A stretch of DNA of 6,800 nucleotides from DASZHA01 sp049644325 (GCA_049644325.1 JBARRR010000140.1:1-6800); one strand, 5' to 3'; positions 1 to 6,036 are shown, numbered from the stretch's first letter. Notes: generated from the sequence alone by a model not told the origin. Translations and numbers: made by a program.

Positions 1-1227
1 CTGGTACTGGGGCAGGTCGAGTTTCTTCCTCTCGATGCTCGGCAGGGTGCTCCTCGCCGGCGCGCGGGTCGCCGCGGGAACGCCCGCCGCCATCCGGTCC
101 GAGCCGCCGCCGATAGAACCGGCCGGCTCCTCCACCTGCGTCTCGAAGGCGGCGCCGGCGTCCGCCTGGGTGATCAATGGGCTCCCGCCGGCATCGATGA
201 GCGTCTCGGCCACACCGGCGCCACCGTCCACCCTGGTCTCTTTGGCGCCAGCGCCCCCATCGAGCTGGGTCTCGAGCGCGCCGACGCCATCGGCCAGGGT
301 TTCCAGCGCGCCGCCCCGCGGATTCGGCATGGGCGGGCGCGATAGCCGGGTTTCTGCAGTGGACGCTGCCCGGCCCGCACGCGGCATTGCCGCGACCGCC
401 GTGGCCAGGTCCGCCTCCGCCGGCCACCCCGGCCACGCCTTGTCCGCAGCCTTGTCCAGGTCTGTCCAGAACGCCTCAGCGCCCTGGTACCGCCGGCGCG
501 GCTCCTTCTCGAGCGCCTTGAGCAGGGTCGCGGCAACCTTCCTGGGGAACCCCGGGACCACGGTTGCAGGATCGGGCACCGGTGCGCTGAGGTGAGCCTC
601 CAGCATCTCAACGTCTCCCAGGTCTTCGGAGAACGGCAGCCTCCCCACGAGGAGCTCGTAGGCCACGACCCCCAGCGAGTACACATCGGTGCGCTGGTCG
701 ACGTCGCCCGAGCCCAGCGCCTGTTCGGGCGACATGTAGGCCGGCGTGCCCATCACCGCCCCCACCTGGGTCATGAAGCTGGTCTGCGCGGCCAGCAGCT
801 TGGCCAAGCCAAAGTCGGCCACCTTGCAGGTGCCGTCGGCGGCGATGAGGACGTTCTCCGGCTTGAGGTCACGGTGGATGATGTCGAGCTTGCTTGCGTA
901 GCTCAGGGCCGCAGAAACCTGGCGGACCGCCTCCAGGGACGCCGGGACGGAGAGCCCGCCGGCGCGCCATAGGCGGCCGAGGGTCGGCCCGTCAACGTAC
1001 TCCATGACCAGGTACAGGTCGTCGCCGGCGTCGGCCATGTCATAGACGGCGACGATGTTCTCGTGCGCCATCCGGGCCAGGGCGCGGCCCTCGCGCCGGA
1101 AGCGTTCCAACGCCGTGGAGCCCTCGTGCGAAGCTCCCCGCAGCTGCTTGACCGCCACCGGCCGGTCGAGTGACAGCTGCTGGGCCAGGAAGACTCGACC
1201 CACGGCCCCCCTGCCCAGCTCGCGCAT
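1..1227 (-). CDS. Ser/Thr protein kinase (PknB-like) with C-terminal T-x-x-D repeat tail; 3' end cut by window edge
   Basis: The frame is open from base 1227 to base 1 (409 codons, no stop), so the C-terminus is missing. Hanks-type kinase features are all visible: Gly loop LGRGAVGRV (about residues 4-12), ATP-binding Lys27 in VAVK, catalytic HRDLKPEN (118-125), DFG (138-140), an activation loop with Thr149, Ser150 and Thr153, then GTPAYMSPEQ (160-169). The catalytic domain ends near residue 260. From about 280 the chain is low-complexity and rich in Ala, Gly and Pro, with regularly spaced T-x-x-D motifs (described separately). No membrane segment is seen in the visible part. By family it phosphorylates Ser/Thr of proteins using ATP. 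It is the last visible gene of the minus-strand operon, 52 bases after the other kinase. The start is uncertain: ATG at 1227 leaves only about four residues before the Gly loop, while the open frame upstream (to the TAA at 1312-1314) reads PDLAGFAF, which resembles a usual kinase N-terminus but contains no ATG, GTG or TTG. Confidence 0.9.
   Translation of the reverse strand, partial: MRELGRGAVGRVFLAQQLSLDRPVAVKQLRGASHEGSTALERFRREGRALARMAHENIVAVYDMADAGDDLYLVMEYVDGPTLGRLWRAGGLSVPASLEAVRQVSAALSYASKLDIIHRDLKPENVLIAADGTCKVADFGLAKLLAAQTSFMTQVGAVMGTPAYMSPEQALGSGDVDQRTDVYSLGVVAYELLVGRLPFSEDLGDVEMLEAHLSAPVPDPATVVPGFPRKVAATLLKALEKEPRRRYQGAEAFWTDLDKAADKAWPGWPAEADLATAVAAMPRAGRAASTAETRLSRPPMPNPRGGALETLADGVGALETQLDGGAGAKETRVDGGAGVAETLIDAGGSPLITQADAGAAFETQVEEPAGSIGGGSDRMAAGVPAATRAPARSTLPSIERKKLDLPQYQ
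130..303 (-). repeat. Degenerate tandem protein repeat: six T-x-x-D/E motifs in the kinase tail
   Basis: Within the left-edge kinase, residues 309-366 read as a string of short degenerate units: ETLAD, ETQLD, ETRVD, ETLID, ITQAD, ETQVE, joined by Gly/Ala-rich linkers such as GGAGA. The Thr residues are at about 310, 320, 331, 342, 353 and 363, so the period is 10, 11, 11, 11 and 10 residues (30-33 bases). A looser copy, ETRLS, precedes them at Thr293. The third position of each motif is small or aliphatic (A, L, V, I). The DNA of the copies has diverged, while Thr and the acidic +3 residue persist, which suggests selection on the protein. T-x-x-D is a known FHA-domain recognition motif when the Thr is phosphorylated. 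A docking role here is inference. Confidence 0.8.
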
Positions 1228-1279
1228 GAAGGCGAAACCCGCCAGGTCGGGAAGGGACGCCGTGGGCCTTACCCTCGGC

Positions 1280-2722
1280 TCAGAGCCCGAGCGGTGCGAT
1301 AGGGGCCGGCTTTACTGGCGCCGGCAGGGGCAACGGCCCCCCGGTGAGCCCGCCGAGGACGCCGTTGACGGTGGAGCAGGCGCCGCTGAGGACGCCGGGG
1401 AGGGGCTGGGGCAGCTGGTTCTGACCCGGCACCACGGTGCATTGCGCCGACGCCGGGGGTGGCGGCGGAGGCGGAGGCGGAGGTGGTCCGGCGCCGGGGC
1501 CAGTCGGGTTGACGCCGCCGCCGCCACCGCTGCCACCGGCGTTACCGCCGGTCGAACCCGGGGTCGACTCGGTGGTCCCCGCGGCGACGACGCCAGTGGA
1601 CGCAATCGGAGCGTTCGTGATCTGCAGCGAGAGCACCTGGCCGTCTTGCTGGACCAGCTGGCGGTCGACCTTCTCGATGCGGATGATGTCCACCGCCGGC
1701 GGGGTGTTGGCCGCCACCTCGCGCGCCTGGACCGAGTTGGTGCCGGCGTTGCGGCTGAGGCCGTAGATGGTGCCCGCCACCAGGAGAGCGGCGATGCTGC
1801 CGGCGCCAACGACCATGCCGATGCCGCTGATGCCGGCGCCTGCCAGCGCCACGCCCGGCAGGAGGGCGAGGACCAGCTTCTTGATCGAGGAACGCTCCTC
1901 CCAGTCCTCACCGAAAGCGGCGACCGCGGTCGCTTCGAGCTCGACGAGAAACTCGTCGGCGCTCTGCTGGCGGGCGGCGGGCGTCTTGGCCAGGGCCTTC
2001 TTCAGCATCACCGAGATGCCCTCGGGCAGGTCGGGGTTGATGTCGGCGGCTTTGGGCGCGGCCTCGACGGCGTGCATCCGCATCACTGCGCGGGCGCCGT
2101 CGGCGACGAACGGTGGCCGGCCGCAGAGCAGCTCGAAGAGCATCACGCCGCAGGAGTAGATGTCGGTGCGGTGGTCGAGCTTGCGCCCGCGCACCTGCTC
2201 CGGGCTCATGTACACCGCCGTCCCGGTTGGCATGCTGTCGAGCTCGGCCTCGCCCACCGCCACCGCCTGGCCGAAGTCTGCCAGCTTGGAGACACCGTCC
2301 TGGTCGACGAGGACGTTCTCGGGCTTGACGTCGCGGTGGACCAGGCCCATCGCGTGGGCCCGGCTCAGCCCCATGAGGGCGCCCTTGAGCACCCCCAGGC
2401 TCTGCTCCGGGCGGAGGCGGCCGACGCTCTGGACGACCTCCCGCAGGGAGGCGCCGTCGATGAACTCGGACACCAGGTAGGCCTCGTCGTCCGCCTGGAG
2501 GAAGTCGTAGATGCGGACGCAGTTGCCGCTGTTGAGCTGGGCCATGATCCGCGCCTCGGCCCGGAAGCGCTTGACGAAAGCCGGGTCAGCGGCTAGTTCG
2601 GGGGCCAGCTCCTTGATCGCGACGTCCCGGTCCAGCTCGGTCTGGTGCGCCAGGTAGACCGTGCCAGTGGAGCCGCTCCCGATGGTCCCCTTGAACTCGT
2701 AGTCGTCGATGCCTGCCGACAT
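1280..2722 (-). CDS. Membrane-anchored Ser/Thr protein kinase (PknB-like) with Gly/Pro-rich outer domain
   Basis: 480 residues. The Hanks-type kinase domain spans about 8-265: Gly loop IGSGSTGTV (14-22), Lys37 in VAIK, HRDVKPEN (129-136), DFG (149-151), then GTAVYMSPEQ (167-176). The activation loop is short and lacks the T-x-T pair typical of PknB; only Ser163 and Thr166 precede the invariant Thr168. A hydrophobic stretch at about 283-321 is long enough for one long or two short membrane helices. Residues 322-480 should then lie outside if there is one crossing, or inside if there are two. They include a possibly folded part (340-372), a Gly-rich run (392-403), eleven prolines in a row (413-423) and two Cys (428, 449). 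No PASTA repeats are seen. ATG at 2722 has a GAGGTG site seven bases upstream on the minus strand. The gene follows the FHA-cyclase gene by 87 bases, so it probably acts on or with that protein. Confidence 0.93.
   Translation of the reverse strand: MSAGIDDYEFKGTIGSGSTGTVYLAHQTELDRDVAIKELAPELAADPAFVKRFRAEARIMAQLNSGNCVRIYDFLQADDEAYLVSEFIDGASLREVVQSVGRLRPEQSLGVLKGALMGLSRAHAMGLVHRDVKPENVLVDQDGVSKLADFGQAVAVGEAELDSMPTGTAVYMSPEQVRGRKLDHRTDIYSCGVMLFELLCGRPPFVADGARAVMRMHAVEAAPKAADINPDLPEGISVMLKKALAKTPAARQQSADEFLVELEATAVAAFGEDWEERSSIKKLVLALLPGVALAGAGISGIGMVVGAGSIAALLVAGTIYGLSRNAGTNSVQAREVAANTPPAVDIIRIEKVDRQLVQQDGQVLSLQITNAPIASTGVVAAGTTESTPGSTGGNAGGSGGGGGVNPTGPGAGPPPPPPPPPPPASAQCTVVPGQNQLPQPLPGVLSGACSTVNGVLGGLTGGPLPLPAPVKPAPIAPLGL
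1454..1486 (-). repeat. Run of eleven proline codons
   Basis: Codons 413-423 of the membrane kinase are all proline, written with all four proline codons (CCA, CCT, CCG, CCC) rather than one repeated codon. The plus strand here is an almost pure G/C tract with GGCGGA repeats. The mixed codons argue against a recent slippage expansion. By general knowledge such a run would stall ribosomes unless elongation factor P is present, and would form a stiff polyproline spacer after the preceding Gly-rich run. Confidence 0.85.
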
Positions 2723-2809
2723 TCCGTCCCACCTCTACTCGAATCGTCTGTGCGAATTCTAGGAGGCGTCTTCCTGGCCGTCTGCGGAAAATTCCACACA
2801 AGCCCGGCC
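2723..2809 (-). promoter_or_regulatory. 87-bp gap before the membrane kinase; weak internal promoter candidate
   Basis: This is the largest gap inside the operon and is less GC-rich than its surroundings. On the minus strand it contains TAGAAT (bases 2756-2761), a 5/6 match to a -10 hexamer about 30 bases before the kinase ATG. At 17 bases upstream the best -35 is CAGACG, only 3/6, so the promoter is weak at best. A GAGGTG ribosome binding site lies just before ATG 2722. No convincing hairpin terminator was found. The kinases could be transcribed separately from here as well as by read-through. Confidence 0.3.
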
Positions 2810-3787
2810 TCAGGTTTCGGGCTCGACCACGGCCGGCATCGGCGCGGTGACATTGGCGTCGGGCGTCTCGGGCAGGCTCTCGACCGCGTACAGGCGCCAT
2901 TTCCCGGGAACACCCTTGAGGGCACGGGCGCCCCGGTCGCGGAAACCAAGCCCTGAGCCGGCCACCAGCTCCTTGACGGTGGCCGAGACCAGCACCTCGT
3001 CCGGGATGGCCTTGGATTCCACCCGTGCGGCGATGTGAACAGCGATGCCGCCGATGTCATTGCCCAGCATCAGGCACTCCCCGGTGTGGAGCCCGGAGCG
3101 CACCTGCATGCCGAGGCCGTTGGCGCCCTCACGGATGGCAAGGGCGCAGCGGATCGCCGAGGCGGGGCTGGCGAAGACGGCCAGGAAGCCGTCGCCGGCG
3201 GTATCGATCTCGCGGCCGCCGAATTGCTTGAGGCAGACGCGCACCAGGGCATGGTGGTTGTGCAGCAGCTCCAGCCACTGCCGGTCGCCGAGCTCGACCG
3301 CCCGCACCGTGGACTGGGCGATGTCGGTGAACATCACCGTCGCCAGCACCCGGTCGGGCTCCAGCTTGGAGCCGGACGTGTGCTCAGGCGGCGCCGGGAA
3401 GACCTTCTCCGACTGCCGCGACATCAGGGTCTGGCGATCCCACTCCGGCGTGATCTCGTCCGGCCACTCCGCCTGGTCCTGGTAGGTCATGTTGACCCCA
3501 CCGAAGCTGACCCGGTCGCCGGCGTTGAGCGGCCGGAAGACCAGCACCGGCAGCTGGGTGCCGTTGATGTAGGTGCCGTTGGTGGAGCCCACGTCGCGGA
3601 GCTCCGCGCCGTTGTCGCGGTACGAGACCTCGGCGTGGCGCCGCGAGACCACGCGCTTGACGTCAACCTGGGTTAGGTCGATGTCGGGGAGGGCGCCGGT
3701 CGAGGGGTCCTCGCGCCCAATCGACATGGTCCGCCGCCAGATCGGGACGATCCTATCGTCGGTTACAAGAGCGGGTCCTGTCGCCAT
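2810..3787 (-). CDS. FHA domain-class III nucleotide cyclase domain fusion protein
   Basis: 325 residues, no signal peptide or membrane segment, so likely cytoplasmic. Residues about 5-103 form an FHA domain: SIGRE (22-26), SRRH (48-51) and GSTNGT (67-72), which hold the Gly, Arg, Ser, His and Asn typical of phospho-Thr binding. A linker (about 104-145) leads to a class III adenylate/guanylate cyclase domain (146-305): MFTDIAQST with metal ligand Asp155, DTAGDG with metal ligand Asp199, and DIGGIAVHIAAR (244-255) with Asp244 and Arg255. The usual base-selecting Lys is Asp195 and the usual transition-state Asn is His251, so product and activity are uncertain. It may make cAMP or cGMP, or be a nucleotide-binding regulator. 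ATG 3787 is the first possible start because an in-frame TGA lies nine bases upstream. No good ribosome binding site precedes it, so translation may depend on the ATPase gene ending at 3819. It sits between the ATPase and the two kinases whose products its FHA domain could read. Confidence 0.92.
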   Translation of the reverse strand: MATGPALVTDDRIVPIWRRTMSIGREDPSTGALPDIDLTQVDVKRVVSRRHAEVSYRDNGAELRDVGSTNGTYINGTQLPVLVFRPLNAGDRVSFGGVNMTYQDQAEWPDEITPEWDRQTLMSRQSEKVFPAPPEHTSGSKLEPDRVLATVMFTDIAQSTVRAVELGDRQWLELLHNHHALVRVCLKQFGGREIDTAGDGFLAVFASPASAIRCALAIREGANGLGMQVRSGLHTGECLMLGNDIGGIAVHIAARVESKAIPDEVLVSATVKELVAGSGLGFRDRGARALKGVPGKWRLYAVESLPETPDANVTAPMPAVVEPET

Positions 3788-3818
3788 CGGTGATGGTCAT
3801 GATAGGAGGTGAGGCCGG

Positions 3819-5183
3819 CTACTCCTCCAGGTCGCCGACGAACTGGGCTTCACAGGCGTCGTCGACGATGGCCTGGTCGAGGACGATCGGCTCGGCGCCC
3901 TCGTAGCTGGCGATCTCGCGGACATGCATCAGGATGTCGCGGGGGTGAACCCCGCGCATCGGCCGCTGCGCATGGCGGTAGTAGCGGTCGAGGATGTAGT
4001 CCAGCGCCGACGGATGGAAGGCCACGCCCTGCTGCTCCGCCTCGCGGCGGAAGATCTCGCGGAAGGCCTCCTCGGTGGGATCGGGGATCTTGATCTTGTG
4101 GCGGATACGGCGGATGAAGGCCTCGTCCATCAACTGGCTGGGCTGCAGGTTGGTGGACAGGATCAGGAGCATGTTGAAGGGGATGTCGATCTTGCGGCCC
4201 GACGCCGACATGTTGAGGTAGTCGACGTTCTCCTCAAGCGGGACGACGAAGCGGTTGAGCAGGGAGCGGGGCTCGATCACCTGGCGCCCGAAGTCGTCGA
4301 CCAGGAAGATGCCGCAGTTGGCCTTCATCTGCAGGGGCGCGTCGTAGAACTTCGACCCCGCGTGGTAGATGAGGTCGAGCATCGACATGTCGAGCTCACC
4401 GCCGACCTGGACGAAGGGCCTGGCGCAGCGGCTCCAGCGGGCGTCGGCGCGGTGGTCGGGAGGCTCGCGGCTGGGCTCGTGGAAGCCCGGGTCCATCAGG
4501 CGGATGATCTGGTCGTCGACGGCCAGCGCGTTGGGTATGTACATGCCGCTCCCCAGCAGGAAGCGGGTGGCGCGGGCGATGCTGGACTTGCCGTTGCCCG
4601 AGTGGCCGTAGAGGAAGATCGACTTGCGCGAGTTGAGCGCCGGGCCGAGGAGCTTGAGCGTCTGCTCCGGCAGCACAAGGTGGGCCAGGGAGTCGCTGAC
4701 GCGCTCCTTGGTGGCGAAGCCGTCGGGCAGGCCCTGGCGGATTACGGCCAGGTTGTACTGCGCCAGGGGCACCGGCGCAGGGCCGACGTAGGCGCAGCGG
4801 TCGATGGCCTCCCGGGCGCGCTGGCGGCCCGGGTCGGTGATCGCGTACATCAGGCCCTCTTCGACGCGGTCCAGCTTGGCCGGCTTGTGGCGGGCCTCGC
4901 CGGCCGACTGGATCAGGCCCTCGGTGGCCAGGTCCTTGACGCCGCCCTCGAGGACCTCGTAGTCGAGGCGCAGCCGGCGGGCCAGCTCGAAGCCGGCTAT
5001 CGGGGCGCCGGCGTAGATGGTCTTGAGGATGAGGTCATGGGTCAGGGCCAGGCTGAGCCCTGACTCCTCGAAGCTGCGGGGTCGCTTGGGGTACCAGCTG
5101 TTGGCCGGCTCCATACCCAGTGGGGTGCTGGCGATGGTCTCGACGGCGGTGGCGCCGTTGTCGACCTCGGGGACGTTGCTCAT
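3819..5183 (-). CDS. AAA+ ATPase with N-terminal winged-helix-like region
   Basis: 454 residues, soluble. Residues about 43-120 look like a winged helix-turn-helix, with helices around LTHDLILKTIY and ELARRLRLDYEVLEGGVKDL and a wing ending in YAITDPGRQRA. A conserved-looking linker YVGPAPVPLAQY (132-143) follows. The ATPase core has Walker A GHSGNGKSS (193-201), Walker B IFLVDDFGR (292-300), sensor-1 STN (343-345) and an arginine pair (358-359) placed like Arg finger or sensor residues. The tail (365-450) is a helical lid. By family such proteins oligomerise and remodel partner proteins using ATP. From memory, similar WH-AAA+ proteins occur in Tad-type pilus regions, but nothing in this window proves that link. 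The ATG overlaps the upstream stop by one base and has its own strong ribosome binding site. The FHA-cyclase gene starts 31 bases after its stop. Confidence 0.88.
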   Translation of the reverse strand: MSNVPEVDNGATAVETIASTPLGMEPANSWYPKRPRSFEESGLSLALTHDLILKTIYAGAPIAGFELARRLRLDYEVLEGGVKDLATEGLIQSAGEARHKPAKLDRVEEGLMYAITDPGRQRAREAIDRCAYVGPAPVPLAQYNLAVIRQGLPDGFATKERVSDSLAHLVLPEQTLKLLGPALNSRKSIFLYGHSGNGKSSIARATRFLLGSGMYIPNALAVDDQIIRLMDPGFHEPSREPPDHRADARWSRCARPFVQVGGELDMSMLDLIYHAGSKFYDAPLQMKANCGIFLVDDFGRQVIEPRSLLNRFVVPLEENVDYLNMSASGRKIDIPFNMLLILSTNLQPSQLMDEAFIRRIRHKIKIPDPTEEAFREIFRREAEQQGVAFHPSALDYILDRYYRHAQRPMRGVHPRDILMHVREIASYEGAEPIVLDQAIVDDACEAQFVGDLEE

Positions 5184-5194
5184 CAGGACTCCTT
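5181..5194 (-). promoter_or_regulatory. Overlapping stop/start (TGATG) with strong ribosome binding site
   Basis: On the minus strand AAGGAG (5189-5194) is followed by five bases and then ATG (5181-5183). The TGA of the receiver-like gene (5183-5185) shares its last base with this ATG. This indicates translational coupling, so the receiver-like protein and the ATPase are probably made in step and may act together. Confidence 0.85.
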
Positions 5195-5989
5195 GTGCTC
5201 CGTGGCGGTGGCCGGGCCCCAGTCTTTGGACTTCTTCTGCTTGCGGCGGCCGAAGAGCCGGAAGCCGCGCTTTTCCTTCGCCGACGCCTGGGCCTGGGAA
5301 CGCAGCTCAGAGCGAAGGCTGGCCATGTCGCCGCCGATGTCCGCGACGGCGGCTTCATCGAAGGACGGCACCACCGGCTCGGGCTCAGGCGCATCGGGCG
5401 CCGACCAGCCGCTGTCCATAGGCGGTCGCTCAAGGCCCGTCCCAGGGTCGGCGGACCAATGGGGGGCGGTGACGGCGGCGGCCTCGACCCCCGGCTCGTC
5501 GTCACGGGACGATGCGCCGGGAAAGACGGGAAGGGCCCCGGAGACCCGCAGGACGGGCTCGTCGGCCGATGGCTCCGCCATCGAGAGGTCGATGTCCTCG
5601 CCCAGGCGACGGCGCTTGTGCACGTGCAGCGCGGTGATGGTTTCCCCAGGGCTGGCGTTGCGATCCAGCGAACCCTGGGCGCCGGCGCGCAGGCCCGCCT
5701 GGACCAGGGCCTTGTCGCCACGGGTGCTGAGCATCACCACCGTGCTGTCGGGCCGCAACGACATCAGCGACTCGACCGCGACCACGCACCCGGCGCCGCC
5801 GAAATCGGTGGAAACCAGGACCACGTCGGGGCCCAGCCGGGACAGCTCGGTGAGGGCGTCCTCGACGTCGTCGGCTCCTCCCACGATCTCGACGCCCTCG
5901 CGGCCGGCGAGCTTGGCGCCGAAGGCGTTGGCATCAGGGCCGGCACGGTCAAGCAAATACGCGGTCACGAAGTCCTCAGCCACGGTCAC
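5183..5989 (-). CDS. Receiver-like (pseudo-response-regulator) protein with disordered, basic tail
   Basis: 268 residues. Residues about 8-122 match the alternating pattern of a response-regulator receiver: AYLLDRAG (10-17), GPDVVLVSTDF (53-63), VVMLSTRGD (84-92), LRAGAQGSLDRN (100-111). The position that normally carries the phosphorylated Asp, after PDVVLV, is Ser60; Asp62 lies two residues on. The usual Lys near the end is Arg110. Phosphoryl transfer from a histidine kinase is therefore unlikely. Residues 135-215 are acidic and Pro-rich, probably disordered. Residues 238-256 are strongly basic (RGFRLFGRRKQKK), suited to binding nucleic acid, membrane or an acidic partner. There is no DNA-binding domain and no P-loop, so it is not a full CpaE/TadZ protein, although the receiver part recalls that family. 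The start is GTG at 5989, with in-frame GTGs at 5983 and 5968. The last is preceded by GAGGA, so the start is uncertain. First gene of the operon. Confidence 0.8.
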   Translation of the reverse strand: MTVAEDFVTAYLLDRAGPDANAFGAKLAGREGVEIVGGADDVEDALTELSRLGPDVVLVSTDFGGAGCVVAVESLMSLRPDSTVVMLSTRGDKALVQAGLRAGAQGSLDRNASPGETITALHVHKRRRLGEDIDLSMAEPSADEPVLRVSGALPVFPGASSRDDEPGVEAAAVTAPHWSADPGTGLERPPMDSGWSAPDAPEPEPVVPSFDEAAVADIGGDMASLRSELRSQAQASAKEKRGFRLFGRRKQKKSKDWGPATATEHKES

Positions 5990-6036
5990 GGGGCACGACG
6001 GGCGCGAAGCACCGACGCGGCCCCCTCATATGCAGG

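Noticed and set aside
1451..1492. G-rich plus-strand tract as a regulatory repeat or G-quadruplex
   Set aside because: It is fully explained as polyproline codons of the kinase. Runs are mostly GG, so a quadruplex is not compelling.
1055..2596. 513-codon plus-strand open frame opposite the membrane kinase
   Set aside because: It is the mirror of a GC-rich kinase gene: Arg, Gly and Ala-rich, with no domain or ribosome site. The opposite strand has full kinase motifs.
3755..3800. Short minus-strand frame starting ATG at 3800 (about 15 codons), overlapping the FHA-cyclase start
   Set aside because: Too short, no ribosome site and an early stop. It could be a leader peptide but nothing supports it.
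3924..5063. 379-codon plus-strand open frame opposite the AAA+ gene
   Set aside because: Its long open length comes from high third-position GC in the minus-strand gene. Composition is Val/Ala/Gly/Asp-rich with no motif, while the minus strand has Walker A and B.
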